Assembly: GCF_025376885.1 (NCBI RefSeq)
Contig: NZ_JAHUBR010000001.1
Location: forward strand, 1,240,001 to 1,304,000
Direction of reading: 5' to 3'
DNA from: Pseudoruegeria sp. SHC-113
GTDB lineage: Bacteria; Pseudomonadota; Alphaproteobacteria; Rhodobacterales; Rhodobacteraceae
DNA length: 64,000 nucleotides
The notes under the pieces were generated by a model. That model had not been told where the DNA came from, made no database searches, and saw nothing but the letters and a program-made list of their open reading frames with translations. The position numbers were made by a program, and so were the translations under genes. Below are positions 36,638 through 44,163 of the stretch, piece by piece; positions within the stretch are counted from its first letter, which is position 1, and every line of letters starts with the position of its first letter.

Positions 36638-37720
36638 ATGACCGATGACATCGAAGCCAAAGCCGCCGCGCTCGCGGAGCGCATCTCTGCCGCGCCCGTG
36701 TTGAACACGGAGGCCGATGCGCAGGCTCGGGCAGCAGCGGCGCTCCTGCTGGACGCCCATGGCGTCGAGGCCATTGCAGCGGCTTTCGTGGCGCAATTCG
36801 TGGCGCAGGAAGCGGCTGCCGCGCGCAAGCCCGCCCGCGATGAGAAGAAACCCTCTGTGGCGCGCGATGAGTTCGCCGAGTGCTTCTGGGTGCGCCTGTC
36901 GCTGGGCCATGACCGCAAGGCGGAGGCGCGCTGGCTGCTGCCGATGCTGCTGACCAACGGCAAGATCGAAAAAGCCGCCGTGGGCGCGATCCGCGTGCGC
37001 GACGAGGAAACCTTCGTGCAGCTCGATCTCTCCTGCGAGGAGACCTTCTTCGCAGCCATCGGCGAGTCCATGATGCTGGAAGACAACATCGAGGTCACAC
37101 GCCTTGACGGCGAGCCGAACTTTCCCTCTCGCGGCCCGCGCCCCGGCGGCCGCCCGGATCACCGTGGTGGGGATCGCGGCGGCTACAAAGGCGGCCGTGA
37201 TGGTGACCGTGGCGGCTACAAAGGCAAACGCGACGGTGATCGCGGTGGCTATCAGGGTGGCTACAAGGGCAAGCGCGACGATGATCGCGGTGGCTATCAG
37301 GGTGGCTACAAGGGCAAGCGCGATGAGGATCGTGGCGGCTATCAGGGCGGCTACAAGGGTAAGCGCGATGACGACCGTGGCGGCTATCAGGGCGGCTACA
37401 AGGGCAAGCGTGATGACGACCGCGGCGGTGACCGTGGCGGCTACAAGGGCAAGCGCGATGAGGATCGCGGTGGCTATCAGGGTGGCTACAAAGGCAAGCG
37501 CGATGACGACCGTGGTGGCGACAAACCCTACGGCGGCAAACCCAAATCCTTCGGTGACAAACCCAAAGCTTATGGCGACAAGCCCAAGGGCAAGGGCTTT
37601 GCCAAACCGGGCGGCAAGCCTGGCCCCAAGCCGGCGGCGCGTCCGAACATGGCCGATGCCAGCGTCTCGCTGCGCAAGAAGGGCGGCGGGCGCCCCCATA
37701 CCGCCAACAAGCGCGGCTAA
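36638..37720 (+). CDS. DbpA-type RNA-binding domain protein with RGG/KGKRD tandem repeats
   Basis: The ATG at 36638 (RBS AAAGGA) gives 360 residues. The helical N-terminus (1-65) and residues 80-155 (FWVRLSLGHDRKAEARWLLP ... IRVRDEETFVQLDL) resemble the C-terminal region of DEAD-box helicases with the DbpA RNA-binding fold, but no helicase core precedes it. Residues 176-293 are about eight units of YKGKRDxDRGG, most as a 15-residue YQGGYKGKRDDDRGG repeat, then GDKPK-type repeats and a basic C-terminus. RGG/Tyr-rich tails bind RNA and favour condensates. It is probably an RNA chaperone or helicase partner; that is inference. The gene is bounded by terminators on both sides. Confidence 0.75.
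   Translation: MTDDIEAKAAALAERISAAPVLNTEADAQARAAAALLLDAHGVEAIAAAFVAQFVAQEAAAARKPARDEKKPSVARDEFAECFWVRLSLGHDRKAEARWLLPMLLTNGKIEKAAVGAIRVRDEETFVQLDLSCEETFFAAIGESMMLEDNIEVTRLDGEPNFPSRGPRPGGRPDHRGGDRGGYKGGRDGDRGGYKGKRDGDRGGYQGGYKGKRDDDRGGYQGGYKGKRDEDRGGYQGGYKGKRDDDRGGYQGGYKGKRDDDRGGDRGGYKGKRDEDRGGYQGGYKGKRDDDRGGDKPYGGKPKSFGDKPKAYGDKPKGKGFAKPGGKPGPKPAARPNMADASVSLRKKGGGRPHTANKRG
37163..37516 (+). repeat. In-frame 45-bp tandem repeat within the DbpA-domain gene
   Basis: About eight units, mostly 45 bp long, encode YQGGYKGKRD[DE]DRGG. Units differ mainly at third codon positions and at the D/E residue, so the array is under protein-level constraint while open to slippage or recombination. It is coding, and is not a CRISPR array. 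Confidence 0.85.
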
Positions 37721-37740
37721 GCTTCAGTCAATCCAATTGC

Positions 37741-37769
37741 AAACGCCGCCCCATGGGCGGCGTTTTCCG
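37741..37769. terminator. Bidirectional terminator between the RGG gene and the Lrp gene
   Basis: AAACGCCGCC (37741-37750), loop CCAT, GGGCGGCGTTTT: a near-perfect stem with T-runs in both directions, between convergent genes. Confidence 0.8.
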
Positions 37770-37792
37770 TATTCTGGTGCCTGTGGCGCGCG

Positions 37793-38257
37793 TCAGAGCG
37801 GCAGTGGACGTTCCTCGGCGATGGCTTCCATCGCGAAGAAGGAGGTCACGCTGTCCAGTTCCACCCCTTCGATCAGGCGCTGGTAGACGCCATCGTAGCT
37901 GTCCATGCTCTCGGTCACGACTTTCAGCAGGTAGTCGTAGTCGCCGCTGATGCGGTGGAAATCGATCACTTCGGGGATCGTCAGCACATGACGGCGGAAG
38001 GTCTTGAGCCAGTCCGCCGAATGGTGCCGGGTGCGGATCATCACGAAGACGACGAGCCCGAGCCCTGTCTGCTTGCGGTCGATCCGGGCGCGCGCGCCCT
38101 GCAGCACGCCGCGCGCATTGAGCGCGTTCAGCCGCCGCCAGCAGGCGTTCTGGGACATGCCGACACGCTCCGCCAGATCGCGCTGGGAGAGCGAGGCGTC
38201 TTTCTGGAGCTCGGCGAGGATGCGGAGATCGATCTGATCAAGGGGTTTGTCTGCCAT
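37793..38257 (-). CDS. Lrp/AsnC-family transcriptional regulator
   Basis: The ATG at 38257 gives 154 residues (MADKPLDQIDLRILAELQKDASLSQRDLAERVGMSQNACWRRLNAL). The N-terminal AsnC-type HTH is at about 8-60 and the RAM ligand-binding domain follows (VFVMIRTRHHSADWLKTFRRHVLTIPEVIDFHRISGDYDYLLKV). Such proteins sense an amino acid and bind DNA as octamers. It is divergent from a class-V PLP enzyme and two palindromes lie in the gap, so it probably controls that enzyme. Ligand unknown. Confidence 0.9.
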   Translation of the reverse strand: MADKPLDQIDLRILAELQKDASLSQRDLAERVGMSQNACWRRLNALNARGVLQGARARIDRKQTGLGLVVFVMIRTRHHSADWLKTFRRHVLTIPEVIDFHRISGDYDYLLKVVTESMDSYDGVYQRLIEGVELDSVTSFFAMEAIAEERPLPL

Positions 38258-38331
38258 GGCGGCAGTGAAGGCGACAGCGGCGGGCATGGCAAGCGGGTTC
38301 CAGTCCGTTGATCTGGATTTTTCTACAGCGG

Positions 38332-38364
38332 GTGTCATTTGACACGCAGTGAGATATACATCTC
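38332..38364. promoter_or_regulatory. Two palindromes in the Lrp / PLP-enzyme divergent region
   Basis: GTGTCA-TT-TGACAC at 38332-38345 (perfect six-base arms) and GAGAT-ATAC-ATCTC at 38351-38364 (perfect five-base arms) lie centred 19 bp apart, within the 209-bp gap. They are candidate sites for the divergent Lrp-type regulator. Confidence 0.55.
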
Positions 38365-38466
38365 TCATTTAGACCCAAAATCTGGCGTAAATTCGCATAA
38401 ACTGGGGGCGTTTCCTCGCGTCTCTGCCGCCATATTCCTTCCACGAGCACGAAGGATACCGATCAC

Positions 38467-39897
38467 ATGACCCTCTCCCAGTTCCACCACTCACTCAAGA
38501 CCCCGGCCCTGCTGGGAGAGCTGAGGGCAGGCCTGATCGGTGAGGGCGCGATGATTCCCGGCCTGCATGGGGATGTGCCGCTGGTCTATGCCGACTATGT
38601 TGCCTCGGGCAGGGCCTTGCGGCAGGTCGAAGACTTCATCGCGTCCTCTGTTCTGCCCTATTACGCCAACAGCCATACCGAGGCCTCCTACTGCGGCGGC
38701 TACATGACCCGCCTGCGCCGCGAAGCCCGGGCCGAGATCGCGCGGATCACCGGGGCTGGGGAAGACTGCGCGGTGATCTTCGCAGGGGCCGGGGCGACGG
38801 CCGGGCTGAACCGGCTGGTGTCGCTCTTCGGTATTGCCCAGGCGCGCAAGCCTGTCGTCTTCATCGGCCCCTATGAGCATCACTCCAACATCCTGCCCTG
38901 GCGCGAAAGCGGGGCGCAGGTTGTAGAGATCCCGGAATGTGCCGAGACCGGTGGGCCGGATCTCGCGGCACTGGAAGAGGCCCTGAAAGCCCATGGCGAT
39001 GCCGACCTCAGGATCGGCGCTTTCTCCGCAGCCTCCAACGTGACGGGCATCATCACCGATCCCGATCCGGTGACGCGGCTCCTCAAGGCGCACGGCGCGA
39101 AGGCTGTCTGGGATTACGCCGGGGCCGGGCCTTACCTGCCGATCACCATGGGCACGGGCAGCGATGCCGCCAAGGACGCCGTCGTCGTCTCGCCGCATAA
39201 GTTTCCGGGCGGCCCCGGTGCCTCCGGCGTGCTGATCCTGCGCAAGGCCGCCGTCGCGCGCAATGCGCCCAGCTGGCCCGGCGGCGGCACCGTTTCCTTC
39301 GTCTCGCCCTGGGGGCATGAATACTCCCGCGATCTGGCCACCCGCGAAGAGGCCGGCACGCCGAACGTCATCGGTGACATCCGCGCCGCGCTCGCCTTCC
39401 TCGTCAAAGAGGCCGTGGGCGAAGACGTGATCGCCGAACGCGAATGCGCCCACAACGCGGCCGCGCTTGCGGGCTGGCAAAGCAACCCGCGCCTGTCGCT
39501 TCTGGGGGCGGGGCATCCGCATCGCCTGCCGATCTATTCCTTCCTCGTCCGAGACCGCGAAGGCAATCCGGTGCACCAGCAGCTCTTCACGCGCATGCTC
39601 TCAGATGTCTACGGCATCCAGGCGCGCGGCGGCTGCGCCTGCGCCGGCCCTTACGCCCACCGGCTGCTGGGGATCGACCGCGCCGCTTCCGAAGCGCTGT
39701 TCTCCGATCTTCAGGCAGGGCGCGAGCTGCGCAAACCGGGCTGGGTGCGGCTGAACTTCAGCTACCTGATGAGCGAGGAAACGGCGCGCTACGTGATCGA
39801 CTCCGTCAACGCCCTCACCGAGCGCTGCGCGGACCTCGCCCCGCTCTACGCGGCCGATCCCTCCACCGCCCGCTTCAAACCCGCTCGCGCCGCCTGA
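38467..39897 (+). CDS. Class V aminotransferase-fold PLP enzyme (cysteine desulfurase/selenocysteine-lyase-like)
   Basis: A 476-residue fold-type I PLP enzyme. The PLP-binding lysine is in VVVSPHKFPGGPG near 243, preceded by the WDYAGAGPYLP Asp motif; FIGPYEHHSNILPWRESGAQVVEIP (here EHHSNILPWRE) is the substrate-side motif of the NifS/Csd group. RGGCACAGPYAHRLLG near 395 provides a cysteine where the desulfurase nucleophile loop lies. It may release sulfur, selenium or another group from an amino acid, or act as a lyase; the substrate is not evident. Divergent from an Lrp-type regulator, suggesting amino-acid induction. Confidence 0.8.
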   Translation: MTLSQFHHSLKTPALLGELRAGLIGEGAMIPGLHGDVPLVYADYVASGRALRQVEDFIASSVLPYYANSHTEASYCGGYMTRLRREARAEIARITGAGEDCAVIFAGAGATAGLNRLVSLFGIAQARKPVVFIGPYEHHSNILPWRESGAQVVEIPECAETGGPDLAALEEALKAHGDADLRIGAFSAASNVTGIITDPDPVTRLLKAHGAKAVWDYAGAGPYLPITMGTGSDAAKDAVVVSPHKFPGGPGASGVLILRKAAVARNAPSWPGGGTVSFVSPWGHEYSRDLATREEAGTPNVIGDIRAALAFLVKEAVGEDVIAERECAHNAAALAGWQSNPRLSLLGAGHPHRLPIYSFLVRDREGNPVHQQLFTRMLSDVYGIQARGGCACAGPYAHRLLGIDRAASEALFSDLQAGRELRKPGWVRLNFSYLMSEETARYVIDSVNALTERCADLAPLYAADPSTARFKPARAA

Positions 39898-39934
39898 GGC
39901 TGCCGCGAGAATTCGGAGACAGCAAACGCCCCTG

Positions 39935-39983
39935 CTTTCCTCTCGCTTCAAATACCTCGGAGGTGCGGGGGGCAGAGCCCCCG
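39935..39983 (-). repeat. Dispersed intergenic element, copy 4
   Basis: CTTTCCTCTCGCTTCAAATACCTCGG and GGGGGGCAGAGCCCCC: a minus-oriented, shortened copy between the convergent PLP-enzyme and BI-1 genes. Confidence 0.75.
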
Positions 39984-39994
39984 CTCCTCCGCTT

Positions 39995-40026
39995 TAAAAA
40001 AAAGGCCGGTGCTTTCACACCGGCCT
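39995..40026 (-). terminator. Intrinsic terminator of the BI-1 gene
   Basis: AGGCCGGTG and CACCGGCCT (40003-40026) form a stem that, read on the minus strand, is followed by a run of eight T (complement of 39996-40003). Confidence 0.88.
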
Positions 40027-40050
40027 CTTCGTTTCCAGATCCGTCTGCGC

Positions 40051-40788
40051 TTATTCGCGGTTGCCGAAGAGCTGCAGCAGGAACATGAACATGTTGATGA
40101 AGTCGAGGTAGAGGCTCAGCGCGCCCATGATGGCGGCTTTGCCGAGCCACTCGCTGTCCATCGAATGCGCATGGGCGAGGTAGTCGTTCTTGATCTTCTG
40201 CGTGTCATAGGCGGTGAGGCCTGCAAAGATCAGCACGCCGAGGATCGACACGGCGAAGGCAATCGCCGGGCTGCCCAGCCAGATGTTGATCAGCGAGGCG
40301 ACCACAAGGCCGATCACGCCCATGATCAGGAAGCTGCCCATCGCGGAAAGGTCTTTCTTGGTGGTGTAGCCCACCAGCGAAAGGCCCGCGAAGGCGATGG
40401 AGGTCACGAGGAAGACCTGCGCGATCGACGTGCCGGTGAAGGCGATGAAGATCCAGGCCATCGACAGCCCCATCACGGCGGCGAAAGCGTAGAAGAACAG
40501 CTGCGCGCCGGCGGCGGAGAGGCGGTTGATCGCCGCGCCGAAGGCAAAGACCATGATCAGCGGGGCAAACATCACGACCCAGCCGAGGATGTTCATTTTC
40601 AGCGTCACCGGATCGCGGAAGATCGACATCAGCTCCGGCGAGGAGCCGACGGCCCATGCCACGAGGAAGGTCAGCAGCGTGCCGACCGACATCGTTGCGT
40701 AGACCTTGTTCATATGCGTCCGCAGACCTTCGTCGATCTGCGCGGCGCGAGCGCCTGACTGGGCGCGGACCGTATCGAATTGAGCCAT
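40051..40788 (-). CDS. Bax inhibitor-1/YccA-family membrane protein
   Basis: A 245-residue protein with about seven hydrophobic helices. The soluble N-terminus (MAQFDTVRAQSGARAAQIDEGLRTHMNKVYATMS) and the C-terminal GLTAYDTQKIKNDYLAHAHS with the conserved Asp of the pH-sensing diad are typical of the TMBIM/BI-1 family. Homologues act as pH-gated calcium leak channels (BsYetJ) or interact with FtsH (YccA). Role in this organism is inferred only from family. It has its own strong terminator. Confidence 0.92.
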   Translation of the reverse strand: MAQFDTVRAQSGARAAQIDEGLRTHMNKVYATMSVGTLLTFLVAWAVGSSPELMSIFRDPVTLKMNILGWVVMFAPLIMVFAFGAAINRLSAAGAQLFFYAFAAVMGLSMAWIFIAFTGTSIAQVFLVTSIAFAGLSLVGYTTKKDLSAMGSFLIMGVIGLVVASLINIWLGSPAIAFAVSILGVLIFAGLTAYDTQKIKNDYLAHAHSMDSEWLGKAAIMGALSLYLDFINMFMFLLQLFGNRE

Positions 40789-40942
40789 TCATGCCTCCAA
40801 GTTGTCAGATGGGCGGCATGCAAAGCAATGCGGCCGCCTTCCTCGCAAATATCGGGGCAGATGGCGGGGATTTCAAGGATTTCCGGGCGCGGGGCTGGCC
40901 GATTTCCGCCAGCCGCGCGCTATCATGGGGCGACTGGGGTAC

Positions 40943-41161
40943 TCAGTTGCGCCAAGTGGCGGGCACGTCCCAAAAGGGGCGGGCGGATTCTGCCTCGGCT
41001 TCGGCGCGGGTCAGGCCGATATCGGCGAGCGCGGCGGCGTCGAGCGCCTTGAGGGCTTGGCGCTGGCGCCAGGCAGCGTCGGCGGCCAGAAGGCGGGCGA
41101 GGAAGGGGCGGCGGGCGGTCTGAACGGCGGCACCGCGGGTGTGGGAGGCGTAGGCTTGCAT
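40943..41161 (-). CDS. Small DUF1127 protein
   Basis: A 72-residue Arg/Ala-rich protein ending in the DUF1127 (YjiS-like) pattern RQRQALKALDAAALADIGLTRAEAEAESARPFW. Members in alphaproteobacteria affect RNA turnover and phosphate or C/N metabolism through an Arg-rich C-terminus; here the role is inferred. Divergent from a LysR regulator and separated from it by 123 bp bracketed by an exact 12-bp inverted repeat, so the LysR protein is a likely controller. Confidence 0.85.
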   Translation of the reverse strand: MQAYASHTRGAAVQTARRPFLARLLAADAAWRQRQALKALDAAALADIGLTRAEAEAESARPFWDVPATWRN

Positions 41162-41178
41162 GGGTCTTTCCTTTCCAT

Positions 41179-41277
41179 TCCGTGATGTATGGTAGGGGTT
41201 CGATAATTCTTGTTGATGTATATGGCGTGGCGTGGTCTATTTTTGAAATAAATCATTTTTGCCCAATACATCACGGA
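41179..41277. promoter_or_regulatory. Inverted-repeat operator region between DUF1127 and LysR genes
   Basis: TCCGTGATGTAT at 41179-41190 is repeated exactly in inverted orientation at 41266-41277 (ATACATCACGGA), and the core TGATGTAT recurs at 41214-41221, 31 bp from the first. The outer copies lie 18 and 8 bp from the two start codons. This fits a LysR regulator bound at phased and looped sites controlling both genes. Confidence 0.7.
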
Positions 41278-41284
41278 TGTTGAT

Positions 41285-42172
41285 ATGCCCCGGAACCTCG
41301 ATCTCACCGCCCTGCGCTCTTTCGTGGCCGTTGCCGAAGCCGGTGGTGTGACCCGCGCAGCCGGGTTCTTGAACCTCACGCAATCGGCGGTGTCGATGCA
41401 GCTCAAACGTCTGGAAGAGTCCCTCGATCTGCAGTTACTGGACCGGTCGGGCCGGGGCATCGCGCTCACTGCCGCCGGGGAGCAGCTTCTGGGCTATGCG
41501 CGCCGGATGCTGCAGCTCAATGATGAGGTTTATGCGCGGCTCACCCATCAGGCGTTTGAGGGCGAGGTGGTGCTGGGCGTGCCGCATGACATCGTCTACC
41601 CCGCAATTCCGCAGGTTCTGCAGCGCTTCAACGCCGAATACCCGCGCGTGAAGGTCCAGCTGCTGTCGAGCTACACGCGCAACCTCAAGGCGCAGTTTGC
41701 CCGTGGCGAATGCGATCTGATCCTCACCACCGAAGACATCTGCGATGCCGGCGGCGAGACCCTGCGCAGCCTGCCGCTGATCTGGGTCGGGGCACCGGGC
41801 GGCCACGCCTGGAAGCAGCGCCCACTGCGGCTGGCCTATGAGCACAACTGCCTGTTTCGCAGCACGGTGCAGGCGGCGCTGGATACGGCGGGAATCCCGT
41901 GGGAGATGGCGGTGGAAAGCGATTCCACCCGCACCATCGAGGCCAGTGTGTCGGCCGATCTGGCGGTGCACACCTCGCTTGCGGGCATGGAGCCGCCTTA
42001 CCTTGAGCGCATCCCCCACAATGGCGCACTGCCGGAGCTGACCGGCAAGAAGATCAACCTCTACGTGGCCGAGATGGCCGCCACACCTGTGCTGCAGGAT
42101 CTGGCCGGGCTGATCCGGCAGGCCTATGCCAAGGCCGGGCGGCCACAGCTTCAGGCGGTGTCGGCCTCCTGA
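41285..42172 (+). CDS. LysR-family transcriptional regulator
   Basis: A 295-residue LysR-type protein. MPRNLDLTALRSFVAVAEAGGVTRAAGFLNLTQSAVSMQLKRLE is the N-terminal HTH; the rest is the effector-binding domain, with EYPRVKVQLLSSYTRNLKAQFARGECDLILTTE. Autoregulation is suggested by the 12-bp inverted repeat, one copy of which lies between the ribosome-binding region and ATG. The target is probably the divergent DUF1127 gene, which is an unusual partner for a LysR regulator. It overlaps the end of the convergent Kef gene by 22 bp. Confidence 0.88.
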   Translation: MPRNLDLTALRSFVAVAEAGGVTRAAGFLNLTQSAVSMQLKRLEESLDLQLLDRSGRGIALTAAGEQLLGYARRMLQLNDEVYARLTHQAFEGEVVLGVPHDIVYPAIPQVLQRFNAEYPRVKVQLLSSYTRNLKAQFARGECDLILTTEDICDAGGETLRSLPLIWVGAPGGHAWKQRPLRLAYEHNCLFRSTVQAALDTAGIPWEMAVESDSTRTIEASVSADLAVHTSLAGMEPPYLERIPHNGALPELTGKKINLYVAEMAATPVLQDLAGLIRQAYAKAGRPQLQAVSAS

Positions 42173-44160
42173 TCACCTGCTTCGGCCGTTTCTGCCTCGA
42201 CATCCTTGCTAGACGGCGGCACCCACCCACGTTGGAAGCGGTTGCCGAAAGCATTGCCTGAGCCTCGCATCTCCGCGTCCATCTCGGCGCGCATCTCCTT
42301 GGCGCGGGCCACATAGGGCGCGTTCTCATGGGCGGGGACATTCGGATCATAGAGCCCGGCCAGCTCGCGCAGCTGCTTGCGGTCCTGCCGCTCAAAGCCG
42401 CGCACCATGCGCTCGGCCTCGAAAGGGTGCACGCCAAGCGCCTCCAGCGCGCTGCGCCCGGCGCGCAGGGAGCTGTCGAAGGTCTCGCGGATGATGTCAC
42501 CGGCCCCGGCGGCGAATAGCTCATACACGTGGTGCCGGTTGCGCGCCCGCGCCACGATATGCACATGCGGGTGGTTCTGGCTGACGTAGCGCGTCAGCTC
42601 GGTGATCCGGTGCTCGTCGTCGATGGCAACCACCAGCATCTTGGCTTCTTCGATCCCAGCGGCATGCAAGAGGTCGGGCCGGGTGGCATCGCCGTAAAAC
42701 ACCTGCGCATCAAAGGCGCGCAGCATTTCGAGCTGCTCGAAGGCGTGATCCAGCACCACCGTCTTGTGGCCCGCCGCCAGCAGGATGCGGTTCACAATGC
42801 CGCCGAAGCGGCCAAAGCCCGCGATGATGATCGGCCCGGCTTCGTCGATGTCATCAGCCGCCCGCGTGGGCACCGACGCCATGTGCGGCACGATCACCTT
42901 GTCGTAAAGGATGAAGAGCCCCGGCGTGAAGAGCATCGAAAGCGCCACCACCAGCAGAAGCTGATCGGCGATGGCCGAGGGGATCACATCGTTGGCGACG
43001 GTGAAGGACAGCAGCACGAAGCCGAACTCGCCCGCCTGCGCGAGGCCCAGCGAGAACAGCGCCTTGTCCGCGCCGCGAATGCGGAAAGCAAGCGCCAGCC
43101 CCAGCAGGACGGCGGCCTTGAGCAGCATCAGCCCGAGCGTGAGCCCCAGCACGGTGAAGATCTGCGCGCCCAGCAGGCCGAAGTTGATCCCTGCGCCGAC
43201 CGTCATGAAGAAGAGCCCCAGAAGCAGGCCGCGGAACGGGTCGATGTCGCTCTCCAGCTCGTGGCGGAACTCGCTGTTGGCCAGCACCACGCCGGCCAAG
43301 AAGGTGCCAAGGGCCGGGGAAAGGCCGACGAGGCTCATCAGCACGGCAATGCCGATCACCATCATCAGTGCGGTGGCGGTGAACAGCTCGCGCAGGTTCG
43401 CCATGGCCACAAAGCGGAACACGGGGCGGGTGAGCAGGGAGCCGGCGACCACCACGAAACCGATGGCCGCAATGGTGACAAGCGCGCGCAGGTAGCCGGG
43501 GATCGTCTCGATCCAGGCCGGGCCGGAGGGGCCGTGCCCGTCGTCGTGTCCTTCGCTATGGCTATCCCCATGCGTATCACCATGCGCGCTACCGTGGGCG
43601 TCTCCGTGGCCCGCGCTGTCCGCCGCGTTGAAGCTCTCCATCAGCTCCGGCATCGCCAGCAGCGGGATCAGCGCCAGCATCGGGATCACCGCGATGTCCT
43701 GAAACAGCAACACCGAGAAACTGGCCTGCCCGCCGTCGCTCTTCATCAACCCGCGTTCGTTGAGCGTCTGCAGCACGATGGCGGTGGAAGAGAGCGAAAC
43801 AACAAGGCCGATCGCCAGCGAAATGCTCCACGGAAGGCCCATCGCCAGGGCGGCCGCCATCACCAGCCCCGCTGTCAGCGCCACCTGAAGGCCACCCAGC
43901 CCCAGCAGACGGTGGCGCATCTCCCACAAGAGGCGCGGCTCAAGCTCTAGCCCGACAAGGAAAAGCATCATCACCACGCCGAACTCGGCGAAATGCTGCA
44001 GGCTGATGACATCCACGTTGAGCGCGGCGAGGATCGGGCTGATCGCGATCCCGGCAAGCAGGTAACCCAGCACGGAGCCAAGCCCGAACCGCGAGGCCAG
44101 CGGCACGGCGATCACCCCGGCCACGAGGAAGATGAAGGCAAGTAGCAGGAAGCTTTCCAT
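42151..44160 (-). CDS. Monovalent cation:proton antiporter-2 (KefB/KefC-type K+ efflux) with His-rich loop and RCK domain
   Basis: A 669-residue CPA2 transporter. About 12 TM helices occupy residues 1-410, with SLSSTAIVLQTLNERGL and LLFQDIAVIPML around 131-163 (the ion-binding Asp and gating motif). A loop at 180-218 carries seven His at 185, 189, 193, 197, 201, 205 and 209, an exact four-residue period. A TrkA-N/RCK domain with IIIAGFGRFGGIVNRILLAAG starts near 450 and binds nucleotide or glutathione adduct. It should export K+ in exchange for H+ during electrophile or osmotic stress. It lies 3 bp after a KefF-type quinone oxidoreductase gene. Confidence 0.9.
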   Translation of the reverse strand: MESFLLLAFIFLVAGVIAVPLASRFGLGSVLGYLLAGIAISPILAALNVDVISLQHFAEFGVVMMLFLVGLELEPRLLWEMRHRLLGLGGLQVALTAGLVMAAALAMGLPWSISLAIGLVVSLSSTAIVLQTLNERGLMKSDGGQASFSVLLFQDIAVIPMLALIPLLAMPELMESFNAADSAGHGDAHGSAHGDTHGDSHSEGHDDGHGPSGPAWIETIPGYLRALVTIAAIGFVVVAGSLLTRPVFRFVAMANLRELFTATALMMVIGIAVLMSLVGLSPALGTFLAGVVLANSEFRHELESDIDPFRGLLLGLFFMTVGAGINFGLLGAQIFTVLGLTLGLMLLKAAVLLGLALAFRIRGADKALFSLGLAQAGEFGFVLLSFTVANDVIPSAIADQLLLVVALSMLFTPGLFILYDKVIVPHMASVPTRAADDIDEAGPIIIAGFGRFGGIVNRILLAAGHKTVVLDHAFEQLEMLRAFDAQVFYGDATRPDLLHAAGIEEAKMLVVAIDDEHRITELTRYVSQNHPHVHIVARARNRHHVYELFAAGAGDIIRETFDSSLRAGRSALEALGVHPFEAERMVRGFERQDRKQLRELAGLYDPNVPAHENAPYVARAKEMRAEMDAEMRGSGNAFGNRFQRGWVPPSSKDVEAETAEAGDQEADTA

Positions 44161-44163
44161 GGC

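Noticed and set aside
37163-37516. CRISPR-like regularly spaced repeat array
   Set aside because: Units abut without unique spacers, are in frame and coding, and no cas genes are present.
35870-37699. A 609-codon minus-strand frame opposite rpsD and the RGG gene, with repeated ALVAALIA segments
   Set aside because: The apparent repeated membrane segments are the antisense reading of the YKGKRD repeat; rpsD and the DbpA-domain gene are real on the plus strand.
37104-37886. A +1-frame plus-strand reading of the tandem repeat region
   Set aside because: It only mirrors the 45-bp coding repeat and lacks a start with RBS.
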